DNA of 64,000 bases from JACCZX01 sp038216465 (GTDB lineage Bacteria > Pseudomonadota > Gammaproteobacteria > Burkholderiales > Burkholderiaceae_F), in assembly GCA_038216465.1 (NCBI GenBank), contig JBBQQC010000010.1, positions 40,861 through 104,860 on the forward strand, written 5' to 3'. Below, piece after piece: positions 32,617-41,702 of the stretch. The position numbers and the translations under genes are program-made. The first letter of the stretch is position 1; each line of letters starts with the position of its first letter. Under the pieces are notes generated by a model, which was not told where the DNA came from, ran no database searches, and saw only the letters and a program-made list of their open reading frames with translations.

Positions 32617-33054
32617 TTACATATGCGTTTCAACCGCAGCGACTTGCAGCTTGTCAGTCTGCATGTGATGCAGCTGCATATAGCGCTCAGGCCGCTTCGG
32701 AAACTCAATTGAGAAGAACTTTCCTCTGTGAACGAAGATCTTCACGCGCATTGTTTGATCTTTCGATCCGCCGTCCGCCCGCAACAAAATGGTCGCAACA
32801 TGCAGATCCGGCTGAACGTTTTCAAACAGCGGTATGTCCTTGCCTTCGGGGTAGTAGAAACACAACTTCGCTCCAGCAGCTTGGCGTTGCACCAATGGAA
32901 CCGCAGCAAGTTGTGCGTCAAGAACGCGTTTGTCCGTCTCCGACAGCGATACACGCCAAGCGTCAAGACAAGTCTGCTCGTAGGACAACAGCTTTGTAAC
33001 GCCACCGGATAACCCGCTTATCGCCTTCGATATGCGATTGAGCAATGTTTCCAT
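32617..33054 (-). CDS. Candidate immunity protein for main Rhs tip, 145 aa
   Basis: The ATG at 33054 overlaps the Rhs stop by one base (TGATG), the classic toxin-immunity arrangement, and gives 145 residues starting METLLNRISKAISGLSGG. The protein is soluble, with a beta-rich centre (KLCFYYPEGKDIPLF, HVATILLRADGG, VKIFVHRGKFFSIEFP). Not a known family to me. It lies between the main tip and the orphan module. Confidence 0.6.
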   Translation of the reverse strand: METLLNRISKAISGLSGGVTKLLSYEQTCLDAWRVSLSETDKRVLDAQLAAVPLVQRQAAGAKLCFYYPEGKDIPLFENVQPDLHVATILLRADGGSKDQTMRVKIFVHRGKFFSIEFPKRPERYMQLHHMQTDKLQVAAVETHM

Positions 33055-34546
33055 CAGCGCCTGCAAGTGCAATCGTCGTTCATCGCCATGCCTGTCCCGC
33101 CCCAACCGGCACCCACCGCGCCGCCCTTATAGGCGTTCGGAATCCTGTCTATTTGTTGAACCCAAGCAGGCCATTTCGGACCTAAATCACGCCAACCACG
33201 AGGATAACGGAACGGGTCGTGGAAGTAGTGCTGCGCAGGCGTAACGAAGTTGCCATTCCAAATCGATCGAGGACCACCCTTGTGATCAGGTATCCAGTGA
33301 GAAAATTCTTTCCCTGCGCCTTTAGCACCAGCGGCCTTCACGCCTCCGGCTACTCCGGTTGCCAGACTGACTGCAACCCCGGCCCACTCGCCGGCTCCAT
33401 AAGCGCCGGAACATCTATCGATTCCCCCATCAATGCCGAACCAATCGCGCAATGTCTGGCCTTGTCCAAAAAGAATCACATCACCCATGCCAGCGCTGAA
33501 GTTAACCCAATCTTGCGGCAGCGTTGGCATGTCAGCCCAGCCAAACAATCCGTAGGGATCGATGTAGTAAAGCGGGTCGGCATTGCCGTATAGGTATGTA
33601 TTCATCCCTCCATAGATCCCAATCGGATCACTTTGCACATACCTCCCTGAAGTTGATTCGTAATCGCGGTAGTGGTTGTAGTGATGATTAGTCTCGGCGT
33701 CGAAGTACTGTCCCGGGAAGCGCAGGTTGTAGTTGTAGACCCCCTTGGCTTGCGGGTTCTCATTTGGGAACGTGTCACCGTACGGAGCGCTCTCCCAGGT
33801 CCACCGCTTCTGCCGTGAAGCATTCGTGATCAGCCGCGGTGTTGCAAGGTGATCAGTCTCGACGTAGCTGGTCGTTGTCGTAGCGGGTGTAGTTGAGGTT
33901 CCCGTGTAGGTGGAGGTGATCGCCGCAATCGGCCGATCGTCCAGCCACACATGCTCGATTCTCGCGCGTCCCAGGTTGTCGTACTCCCCGATCAGCTTGG
34001 CCGCGTCGTCATACACAAAGATGCGCATGCCTTGCGGTACCACCGTGCTCGGTCCGGTCTTCCGCACCCGCAGGTTGATGCCATTGATCAGGTAGTTGTA
34101 GGTGTCGGTAATGGCGCCGTTGATGATGCGCACCTGATTCATCCTGCCACGCTGGTTGTAGGCGTAGGTAATCCTGCCATCACCGGTGCGGTTGCTGGCC
34201 GCATCAAAGCTGTAGCCGATACCCAGATTGGCAATGCCGGTCAGGCGGTTGCTGGTGGGCGCGATGCTGAAGGTGTAATCGGTCTGGGTGCCGCTCACCA
34301 CATCGGCCTTGGCCAGCAGGTTGCCGGTCAGGTCGTAGGCGAAGCTCTGGCTGCGTCCAGTGGTGGCAAAGCCGGTGATAAGATGGAGGTTGTCGTAGCC
34401 GAAGCTGCGGTTGGTGGCGGTCTGGCTGCTAGTGATGCCGGTGATGCGGTTGGCCGCAGCCGATCGAGCGTGTCGTAGTTCTGGGTGGTGACGCGGTTGC
34501 CGCAACAACATCGATCGAACGTTGTCCCGACTGAAGGTGTTGTCAT
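33054..34546 (-). pseudogene. 5'-truncated, frameshifted Rhs repeat protein with toxin tip
   Basis: The stop is at 33054 and the core reads well from about 34465 down (ANRITGITSSQ, YDLTGNLLAKADV, the duplicated core, then DPYGL). Upstream, RVTTQNYDTLDRL at about 34460-34500 is Rhs-like but in another frame, so one base is missing near GATCGGCTGCGGCC. No Rhs sequence is seen beyond 34546, so over two thirds of a full Rhs is gone. The tip after DPYGL (about 163 residues) has FSHWIPDHKGGPRSIWNGNF and HYFHDPFRYPRGW, a pattern seen in other Rhs tips. Secretion is unlikely for this remnant. Confidence 0.7.
33624..34077 (-). repeat. Duplicated Rhs core segment, copy in main Rhs gene
   Basis: This is the partner of 32124-32575. 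Compared with the orphan copy it has an extra base in the stretch GGACCGAGC (GGCCGAGC in the orphan), so the orphan copy is out of frame upstream of its ATG. Confidence 0.85.
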
Positions 34547-34740
34547 TCCTCCTTCGCTCCCGAGCTCTCAAAAATCAGCTCCTCTTTTTCTTTGTTGTAC
34601 CGACACATCCGCAATTTCGTCAACGACAAAATGGACAAGCGGCAGATCTTTTGTGCAATCTCGTCCGATCGAACGAGGCGATCTCGTCCACTAGGACGAG
34701 ACTGTCTCGATTTTTTGCACGATGTGTTTAGCCTGCGCAT
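34543..34740 (-). CDS. Short basic ORF upstream of Rhs remnant, 65 aa
   Basis: The frame ends with a TGA that overlaps the first ATG of the Rhs remnant (ATGA at 34543-34546). The product is basic at the N-terminus and ends KEKEELIFESSGAKEE. The 5' half runs through inverted repeats, so composition is unreliable. It could be a remnant of whatever replaced the Rhs 5' end. Weakly supported. Confidence 0.25.
   Translation of the reverse strand: MRRLNTSCKKSRQSRPSGRDRLVRSDEIAQKICRLSILSLTKLRMCRYNKEKEELIFESSGAKEE
34653..34722. repeat. Cluster of inverted repeats in AT-rich segment
   Basis: TCTCGTCC-ACTA-GGACGAGA is a perfect 8-bp inverted repeat; it is preceded by CTCGT-CCGATCGA-ACGAG and followed by GAGAC-T-GTCTC and a run of six T. 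GATCTCGTCC-like sequence occurs twice. On the plus strand the last hairpin with its T-run could end transcription; otherwise it may be a recombination or binding site at the broken Rhs end. Confidence 0.45.
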
Positions 34741-34769
34741 GCCAATGCGCTAAGCATGCAACTTCGAAG

Positions 34770-35273
34770 CTAGTGCAGTGTCCTGCCCTGCCCAGTGGCA
34801 ACGTGCAGAAAATCCGGCAACGCTGGCGTCTCCGCCGCTTCAAGTTCCTCCGCAGTCGCCTCACGCACATCGACCACCCTGATCTCGAAACGCAGCGCGT
34901 ATCCGGCGAGTGGGTGATTGCCGTCGAGCACCGCCATTCCTTCGGCGATGTCGGTGATCGTGTAGACGCCTTCCGCCGCATTGACGGTTGCGCCGTCAAC
35001 TCGCATGCCGACGGTCGCGCCCTCGCCCACGTCTTCCACTGAGACCAGCGTGACCAGCTCGGGGTCGTAGTCGCCGAACCCTTCTTCGGGTTCGAGATGC
35101 ACGGTGACATCGGCGCCGGCTTCCTTACCGCGCAACTCTTCCTCGATGCGGCTGAAGATGTCGCCGTGGCCGTGCAAATACTCCATCGGCGCGTCTGTTC
35201 TTTCGAGCAGGTTGCCCTGCGCGTCGAACATTGACACGTCAATGCTGACCAGGGCGTCGTCGTCTATCTTCAT
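34770..35273 (-). CDS. slyD: FKBP-type peptidyl-prolyl isomerase SlyD
   Basis: The 167-residue protein has the split FKBP fold with an inserted chaperone flap: MEYLHGHGDIFSRIEEELRG, VHLEPEEGFGDYDPELV, then DGNHPLAGYALRFEIRVVDV. It speeds proline isomerisation and acts as a chaperone in the cytoplasm. It lacks the His/Cys-rich nickel-binding tail of E. coli SlyD. The ATG at 35273 is divergent from the oxygenase at 35317, leaving 43 bp. Confidence 0.92.
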   Translation of the reverse strand: MKIDDDALVSIDVSMFDAQGNLLERTDAPMEYLHGHGDIFSRIEEELRGKEAGADVTVHLEPEEGFGDYDPELVTLVSVEDVGEGATVGMRVDGATVNAAEGVYTITDIAEGMAVLDGNHPLAGYALRFEIRVVDVREATAEELEAAETPALPDFLHVATGQGRTLH

Positions 35274-35303
35274 CGCTGTCGCGATCGTAAATCATCGACT
35301 TCC

Positions 35304-35309
35304 TATAAT
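35304..35309 (+). promoter_or_regulatory. TATAAT -10 element just before the oxygenase start
   Basis: A perfect TATAAT lies 7 bp before the GTG at 35317. A start of transcription about 7 nt downstream would fall on or next to that codon, so the mRNA may be leaderless. No good -35 is visible at the usual distance. Confidence 0.45.
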
Positions 35310-35316
35310 CATTCCG

Positions 35317-36450
35317 GTGAAACGATCGGCAATTCTGCAACACCTCGGTCCTATCAGCGTGCAGCAATTCATGCGCGAGTATTGGCAGCGCAAGCCGTTG
35401 CTGATTCGCGCGGCGTGGCCGGACTTTGCGGCGCCGATCGATCGCGCCCGTCTGTTTGAACTGGCGCGCGATCCGCAAGTCGAGAGCCGTGTCGTCTCGT
35501 GTTTCGGCGGCCGCTGGGCGCTTCGACACGGACCCTTAGCCCGCACGCCGTCGGTGCGCCGCGGGCGCTGGACGCTTCTGGTACAAGGTGTCGACCTGCA
35601 CGACGATGCCGGGCGCGAGTTGCTGTCACGCTTCCGCTTCGTTCCGGATGCGCGGCTCGACGATCTGATGGTGAGCTTCGCCACCGATGGAGGCGGCGTC
35701 GGTCCGCACATCGATTCCTATGATGTGTTTCTGCTGCAGGCGTCCGGCCAGCGGCGATGGCGCATCAGCCGCCAGCGCAACCTGCACGCGAAGCGCGGAT
35801 CGCCCATCAATGTCGTCGACGGCTTTCACGCTTCCAGCGATTGGGTGCTCGATGCCGGCGACATGTTGTACCTGCCGCCCGGTATTGCACATGAAGGCAC
35901 TGCGCTCGGCGAATGCATTACGTATTCAATCGGCTTTCGTGCGCCGAGCTATCAACAGCTGCTGGAGCCGTGGTTCGGCGAGTATGCGGAGCTGGCGCGA
36001 GTCCGCGCGCGTTACGCAGACCGCGGCGCTACGGGCACTCAGCGCCCGGCACAACTTCCGAAGTCAATGACACGGCGAATTCATGCCGAGCTTGCACGGC
36101 ACAGGCCCGCATCCGCCGACACCGAGCGCTTCTTGCTGCGTCATCTGAGCGATCCCAAAGCAACGACGGTGTTCGATCCCCCGTTGAAGGCGCTGTCGAG
36201 CGCGAAAGTTCGCCGCGCCGCCACTGCTCGAGGGTTGCAGCTTGCGCGTCGAACGAGGCTGATTTACGCGGGCGGCGCAATCGGCATCAACGGTGAATGG
36301 CTGAAGCCGCCTGCCGGTGCGACTGCAGTACTGAAGAGGTTCGCCGACCAGCGCGTGTTGTCCGCAACCGACGCGCGGCGCATGCCCGCAGCGAGTTGGG
36401 CGCTTCTGCACGCTTGGTTCAACGCCGGCTGGATCGAATTCGTCGATTAA
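35317..36450 (+). CDS. roxA: JmjC-type ribosomal protein arginine hydroxylase (RoxA/YcfD-like)
   Basis: GTG at 35317 gives 377 residues, close to the 373 of E. coli RoxA. The cupin core has VGPHIDSYDVFLLQASGQRR with the HxD iron ligands, LDAGDMLYLPPGIAHEGTAL with the distal His, and ITYSIGFRAPS. The wing domain follows. These 2-oxoglutarate oxygenases hydroxylate an arginine in ribosomal protein uL16. A GTG at 35359 is an alternative start. It is followed after 9 bp by an unrelated small gene. Confidence 0.88.
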   Translation: MKRSAILQHLGPISVQQFMREYWQRKPLLIRAAWPDFAAPIDRARLFELARDPQVESRVVSCFGGRWALRHGPLARTPSVRRGRWTLLVQGVDLHDDAGRELLSRFRFVPDARLDDLMVSFATDGGGVGPHIDSYDVFLLQASGQRRWRISRQRNLHAKRGSPINVVDGFHASSDWVLDAGDMLYLPPGIAHEGTALGECITYSIGFRAPSYQQLLEPWFGEYAELARVRARYADRGATGTQRPAQLPKSMTRRIHAELARHRPASADTERFLLRHLSDPKATTVFDPPLKALSSAKVRRAATARGLQLARRTRLIYAGGAIGINGEWLKPPAGATAVLKRFADQRVLSATDARRMPAASWALLHAWFNAGWIEFVD

Positions 36451-36459
36451 GCTTTTGGC

Positions 36460-36972
36460 ATGGCCACCGAATCCCCACCCGCCGCGCCGACCCCGCAACG
36501 CACGCTGATCACATCGCGCGCTGAAATGCATTCGGCCGTTCTGCAGGCGCTGGGCACCGCGACCCGCCGCGTACTGTGCCTGCACGCAGACCTGTCGATC
36601 TTCGATCTGTCACGAACCGAAGTGGTCGACCTGCTCGCCAAGTTCCTGCTTGTGCATCGCCAGGCTCGTGTCCGCCTGCTGGTCGACGACGCCGTATGGC
36701 TCGACACTCGAGCGGCTCGGCTGCGCGCGTTGCAGCAACGTTTTCCGCTTGCGCTCGAAATGCGGGTCGCTTCGTTCGACGACCCGGTCGGCGACGACGC
36801 CACGTTGATAGCCGACGACGCGACCGTTCTCGACATGCGCCCCACGGCGCAGGCGCGCGGCGACTTGTGGCTAAACAACAAGCCGCATGCGCAGCCGCTG
36901 GTCGCGGCGTTTGATCGGCGCTGGGAGGCCGCCGCCCACAACCTGCCGGTAGTCCCGCTCGGGCTCGGTTGA
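36460..36972 (+). CDS. Hypothetical cytoplasmic protein (phospholipase D-fold-like), 170 aa
   Basis: The 170-residue protein has SRAEMHSAVLQALGTATRRV, ARVRLLVDDAVWLDTRAARL and a C-terminal WLNNKPHAQPLVAAFDRRWE. It resembles small domains found next to RoxA in betaproteobacteria, with the layout of a PLD-like fold but no HKD motif. No signal peptide. It begins 9 bp after roxA, so co-transcribed. Confidence 0.65.
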   Translation: MATESPPAAPTPQRTLITSRAEMHSAVLQALGTATRRVLCLHADLSIFDLSRTEVVDLLAKFLLVHRQARVRLLVDDAVWLDTRAARLRALQQRFPLALEMRVASFDDPVGDDATLIADDATVLDMRPTAQARGDLWLNNKPHAQPLVAAFDRRWEAAAHNLPVVPLGLG

Positions 36973-37023
36973 TCGATGCATCGGCATGGCATTGATCTTG
37001 CTGTCAGCAATGCGACCCGCGGC

Positions 37024-37029
37024 TATAAT
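37024..37029 (+). promoter_or_regulatory. Strong -10 box for the lipoprotein gene
   Basis: GGCTATAATCG contains a consensus TATAAT at 37024-37029, with a TTGATC/TTGCTG-rich stretch about 20-26 bp before it. A transcript from here would have a leader of about 65 nt before the ATG at 37102. Confidence 0.5.
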
Positions 37030-37101
37030 CGCGAGCTGTTTCACCACAACTCAACCAACAAGACACACCGTTAACGGATAACCGTGAAGGATTCGAACCA
37101 A

Positions 37102-37470
37102 ATGAACAAGTCGCTATTGCTCGCTTCGATGATGGTCGTTGCGCTCGCCGCCTGCGGCAAGAAGGCTGACACGACGCCGCCGCCCGCGCCGACGCCTGCT
37201 CCGGCCATGACGCCTGCGCCCGCTCCGGCTCCGACGACGTCCACCACGCCATCAACATCCACATCGACCAGCTCCTCGTCAATGCCGGCTGATGCGGCGA
37301 AAACGGATTCGATGAAAATGGACACGATGAAGGCCGATGCTACGAAGATGCTGGAAGACATGAAGAAGTCCACCACCCCCGTTAATCCGGTGGAGGAAGC
37401 GAACAAGGCCGCAGCCGGCACGGCGGTCGATGCCGCCAACAAGAAGGCGCAGCCTGCAGTCAAGCCCTGA
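37102..37470 (+). CDS. Small Pro/Thr/Ser-rich lipoprotein, 122 aa
   Basis: ATG at 37102 starts MNKSLLLASMMVVALAACGK, a signal peptide with lipobox LAAC (Cys at residue 18). A low-complexity Pro/Ala/Thr segment follows, then a helical Lys/Met/Asp part (TDSMKMDTMKADATKMLEDM). Such proteins span the cell wall or bind the outer membrane; no enzyme motif. A GTG at 37084 is a less likely start. A strong terminator follows. Confidence 0.78.
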   Translation: MNKSLLLASMMVVALAACGKKADTTPPPAPTPAPAMTPAPAPAPTTSTTPSTSTSTSSSSMPADAAKTDSMKMDTMKADATKMLEDMKKSTTPVNPVEEANKAAAGTAVDAANKKAQPAVKP

Positions 37471-37488
37471 TCTCGGGCTTCGTTTGAA

Positions 37489-37520
37489 AAAAAGGCCGGC
37501 GCTTGCCGGCCTTTTATTTT
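37489..37520. terminator. Strong bidirectional terminator hairpin
   Basis: AAGGCCGGC-GCTT-GCCGGCCTT is a perfect 9-bp stem, preceded by a run of A and followed by TTTATTTT. It can end the lipoprotein transcript on the plus strand and the MBL-hydrolase transcript on the minus strand (stop at 37527). Confidence 0.85.
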
Positions 37521-37526
37521 ACGGCT

Positions 37527-38303
37527 TCAAACGGCTCGCCACGCCAGTCCTTCATCCTGGTCCGCGACCCCGATTTCGTCGACTCGGCAATCGAGTGCGA
37601 CTGACAACGCCAGCTGTGCCAGAAACGGTGTGTTGTTGACCTTCGACAGATGCGCCGCTGCGATCCAAGCGAGTCGCCTGCAATCAAGCTTGCGCAGGAT
37701 GTTGGCTGCCTGAACGTTGGACAAGTGCCCAAGCGCGCCGCCGATGCGACTCTTCAGGAAGTACGGATAGCCTCCCGAGTGCAGCATGGCCTCGTCGTGG
37801 TTGCACTCGAGCAGCAACGCATGCACGCGACTGAGCGCGCGCACAATGGCCTCGCTGCAGTCGCCGGCGTCGGTCAGCAACCCGGCGCGGCGGTCGCCGT
37901 CCGTGAAGACGAATTGAAGAGGCTCCGCTGCATCGTGCGGGACCGCATACGGATCGATCGCAAGCGGCCCGAGCTCGACGCGTACGCCGGCGACGATCGC
38001 GTGCAACTCTACCCCGCTGTCTTGCAATCCCGACGATTGCGCTGTTCCGCGCGAGCAGTAAACCGGAACTCCCGCCTTGCACGCGAACATCGCAACACCG
38101 CCCGCATGATCCGAGTGTTCGTGCGTGACGATGACGGCATCGATGTCGCGCAGCGATAACCCGGCGCGTTCAAGCCGGCGCCCAAGCTGCTTGACGTTGA
38201 ACCCGTTGTCGACCAGAACGCGTGTGAAGAACAGGCCATCGCGCGCTTCGACCACCAGCGCGTTGCCGCCGCTGCCTGAGCCCAAACTGCAAACCCTGAG
38301 CAC
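37527..38303 (-). CDS. MBL-fold metallohydrolase (YycJ/WalJ-like)
   Basis: The 258-residue protein has SLGSGSGGNALVVEARDGLF at the N-terminus and VIVTHEHSDHAGGVAMF with the metal-binding THEHSDH, followed by LLLECNHDEAMLHSGGYPYF. These features define the YycJ-like group, for which nuclease activity has been reported in Bacillus. It is the last gene of the dapA-bamC operon in many betaproteobacteria, as here. Confidence 0.85.
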   Translation of the reverse strand: MLRVCSLGSGSGGNALVVEARDGLFFTRVLVDNGFNVKQLGRRLERAGLSLRDIDAVIVTHEHSDHAGGVAMFACKAGVPVYCSRGTAQSSGLQDSGVELHAIVAGVRVELGPLAIDPYAVPHDAAEPLQFVFTDGDRRAGLLTDAGDCSEAIVRALSRVHALLLECNHDEAMLHSGGYPYFLKSRIGGALGHLSNVQAANILRKLDCRRLAWIAAAHLSKVNNTPFLAQLALSVALDCRVDEIGVADQDEGLAWRAV

Positions 38304-38329
38304 TAGAAGCTACTGCGGAGCTACGCTTC

Positions 38330-39482
38330 TCAACGCAATTGTTCGCTCAGCAAGTTCAGGATGCGATCGCCGGTGGCCGAGCGCTCGGGCTTGCCGCTCG
38401 AATCGAACACCTGCACATTGGTCTTCGCATCGCCCTGGCTGAGCAGGCCGACGCGATACTGCGGCGCCTGAATCGGCTTTTCCTTGCCGAATATCTTGCT
38501 GAAGAAGCCTTGATCAGATTTGGCCTTGGCCTCGAAGTCGGGGTCCAGATAGCGGACGAAGTAAAACCCCTTGGCGCGATCGCGGTCTTCGACCGTGAAC
38601 CCGCCGCGGTCGAGCGCCAGTCCGACGCGCCGCCATGCGCGGTCAAATGCCTCGTCGACCTCCAACCGCTCGTTGCGGCCGTCGCTCGACTTGATGATCC
38701 GCGCAATTTGCGGAGCCGCAGCCGAAGCGCTGGCAGCCACGCCCGAAGCTGCGGCGCTCGACGCGCTGGCGGTTATTTGCTTACCAGGCTCCTCGAATCG
38801 AACCAGCAGCCGCTGCAGCATCTCCGCTTCGAGTTCGGGATCAGGCGCGCGCGGCTGCCAGGTAGTGCGATCCTGCTGCGGGCTGGTGTAGATCTCCTCC
38901 ATGCCGCGATGACTGATATAAATCTCGGAAGTGCCTTGCGCCGTGCGCTCGATGCGCGCTCTGTATTTGTCCTGCTCGTTGGTCGAGTAAACCGAGTCAA
39001 GGACGCGACCGAGCGTACGGCGAATGATGTCCTGCGGCAGCTTGGCGCGATTCTCGGCCCAATTCGTTTCGAGCACGCCTGCGTTGGGATCAGACTTTTC
39101 TACTTTCAAGCCGATGCTCGGCCAGAAATCGAGCAACACCGGCCACGCCTTTTCGGGTGGCAGATTGACCGCAAGCCAGCGCTGATTACCCTGTCGTTCA
39201 ATCTTCGCGATCGCACCTGCGGGCACCACGGGGCCGCCGGTCGCCATCGGCCCCGCTGCGCGTTGACCCTGGCCCGACGCGGTGATTGTCTGCGGCCGAT
39301 CCGGCACGGTAAATCGTTCATCGCGCGGCAGTTGCGAAAGGTCGGGCGGTACTTCGAGCGGCTGGCGCGTACGCGCCGTTTCGTACTGCACCTTGTCCGA
39401 CGTGAAAATGCTGCCGGTCCATGAACAACCCGCGAGCAGAGCCGTCGCGAGCACTGCGGCCCCCGCCGCGGCATCGCGCGCG

Positions 39483-39499
<17 letters not shown>
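38330..39499 (-). CDS. bamC: Outer membrane protein assembly factor BamC
   Basis: A lipobox LLAGC at about residues 21-25 ends the signal peptide. The early segment YETARTRQPLEVPPDLSQLP is the unstructured BamC region that binds BamD. Two helix-grip domains follow, the first with AWPVLLDFWPSIGLKVEKSD and the second with EAFDRAWRRVGLALDRGGF-like DEAFDRAWRRVGLALDRGGF. BamC is an outer-membrane lipoprotein of the beta-barrel assembly machine. The start overlaps the end of dapA by 17 nt, the usual dapA-bamC order. Confidence 0.93.
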
Positions 39500-40394
<895 letters not shown>

Positions 40395-40467
40395 TGGGGT
40401 GCCGTTCGCTCCACTGTGCAGCTTTAGAAGCGCGGGATTCTACAGGGGGTGACGCATTGAGCGACTG

Positions 40468-41034
40468 TTACAAACGGCACCGTTCGGCGGCCAGAGTGGC
40501 GCGGGAATCGACGTTCAGAGCCGCGATTCGCTGCATCATCGCGGGCTTCGGCACGGCGCTGAAGCCATCTTCGAATGCGAGCACACGCAGGTCGGCACCG
40601 AATACGTCGAGCAGTTCGTGCGGGCGCAGCAGGTAATCGGGATTGCTCGGCCGGCCGAACTCGGCATTGCCCGCCGCGAACGTTTCGTAGATCAGCAGCC
40701 CGCCCGGTGCCAGCGCAGTTTTCAACGCTGGAAAGAGCGCGCGATGCAGGTATTGCGTGACGATGACCGCGTCGAAGCGTGCGTCACCGAGTGGCCAAGC
40801 ATTTGCCTCCAGATCGGCTAGAACGAATTCGATGTTTGGCTCGGCGGCCAGCAACTGCGCGACCGACGGATCGCGGTCAACCGCCGTGACCTTGCAGCCG
40901 CGTGCAGCGAACAGCCGTGCGTGACGTCCGCCGCCGCAGGCGACGTCGAGCACGCGACTCCCGAAACCGACGAGGTGTGCCCATCGTTGAACCCAAGGCA
41001 AAGCTGTCACGATATTGCTGCTCGCCACTCGCAA
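40468..41034 (-). CDS. Class I SAM-dependent methyltransferase (TehB-like)
   Basis: The 188-residue protein has VLDVACGGGRHARLFAARGC as the AdoMet motif I, VTAVDRDPS after it, and DAVIVTQYLHRALFPALKTA as the post-motif region. The overall shape resembles small TehB-like methyltransferases. Substrate unknown. It is divergent from the GST gene with 39 bp between. Confidence 0.82.
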   Translation of the reverse strand: MRVASSNIVTALPWVQRWAHLVGFGSRVLDVACGGGRHARLFAARGCKVTAVDRDPSVAQLLAAEPNIEFVLADLEANAWPLGDARFDAVIVTQYLHRALFPALKTALAPGGLLIYETFAAGNAEFGRPSNPDYLLRPHELLDVFGADLRVLAFEDGFSAVPKPAMMQRIAALNVDSRATLAAERCRL

Positions 41035-41073
41035 TGACGCCTGATATTCTGCTGCCGCAACGAGGAGTTCGCG

Positions 41074-41691
41074 ATGCGCGACACGCTTACCTTCTACACC
41101 AACCCAATGTCACGCGGGCGCATCGTCCGCTGGATGCTCGAAGAGGTCGGCGAACCCTACGAAACCGTTCTGCTCGATTTCGGCACGACGATGAAGGCGC
41201 CTGTCTATCTCGCCATCAATCCGATGGGCAAGGTGCCGGCCATTAAGCACGGTGACACGATCGTCACCGAGGCGGCCGCTATTTGCGCGTACCTCGCCGA
41301 CGCATTTTCCTCGGCCAAACTGGCGCCACCGCTCTCGGACCGACGCCGGGGGACTTACTACCGCTGGATGTTCTTCGCAGCGGGCCCGGTCGAAGCGGCG
41401 GTGACTAACAAGAGCCAAGGTTTCCACTCCGAGAAGAAATCGATGCTGGGCTACGGTACCTACGACGACACGATCAATGCGCTCGAACAGCAAGTGAGCC
41501 GCAGCCCTTACGTCTGCGGCGACCAGTTCACCGCAGCCGACGTGTACGTTGGCTCGCAGATCGGCTGGGGATTGATGTTCGGCACGATCGACAAGCGCCC
41601 GGCTTTCACCGAGTACGCCGCGCGCCTGCAGGCTCGCCCGGCGGCAAAGCGCGCGCATCAACTCGATGATTTGCCGCGGCCGGCGTCGTAG
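41074..41691 (+). CDS. Glutathione S-transferase family protein
   Basis: The 205-residue protein has an N-terminal thioredoxin-like domain (LTFYTNPMSRGRIVRWMLEE, INPMGKVPAIKHGDTIVTEA with the cis-Pro and the glutathione-contact Glu-Ala) and a helical C-terminal domain ending QARPAAKRAHQ. Soluble. The Ser of NPMSRGR is the probable catalytic residue. Substrate unknown. Confidence 0.9.
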   Translation: MRDTLTFYTNPMSRGRIVRWMLEEVGEPYETVLLDFGTTMKAPVYLAINPMGKVPAIKHGDTIVTEAAAICAYLADAFSSAKLAPPLSDRRRGTYYRWMFFAAGPVEAAVTNKSQGFHSEKKSMLGYGTYDDTINALEQQVSRSPYVCGDQFTAADVYVGSQIGWGLMFGTIDKRPAFTEYAARLQARPAAKRAHQLDDLPRPAS

Positions 41692-41702
41692 CCGCTGACT
41701 GA

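Noticed and set aside
32580..32999. Plus-strand frame over the Rhs immunity candidate
   Set aside because: The minus-strand frame has the one-base overlap with Rhs and a better composition.
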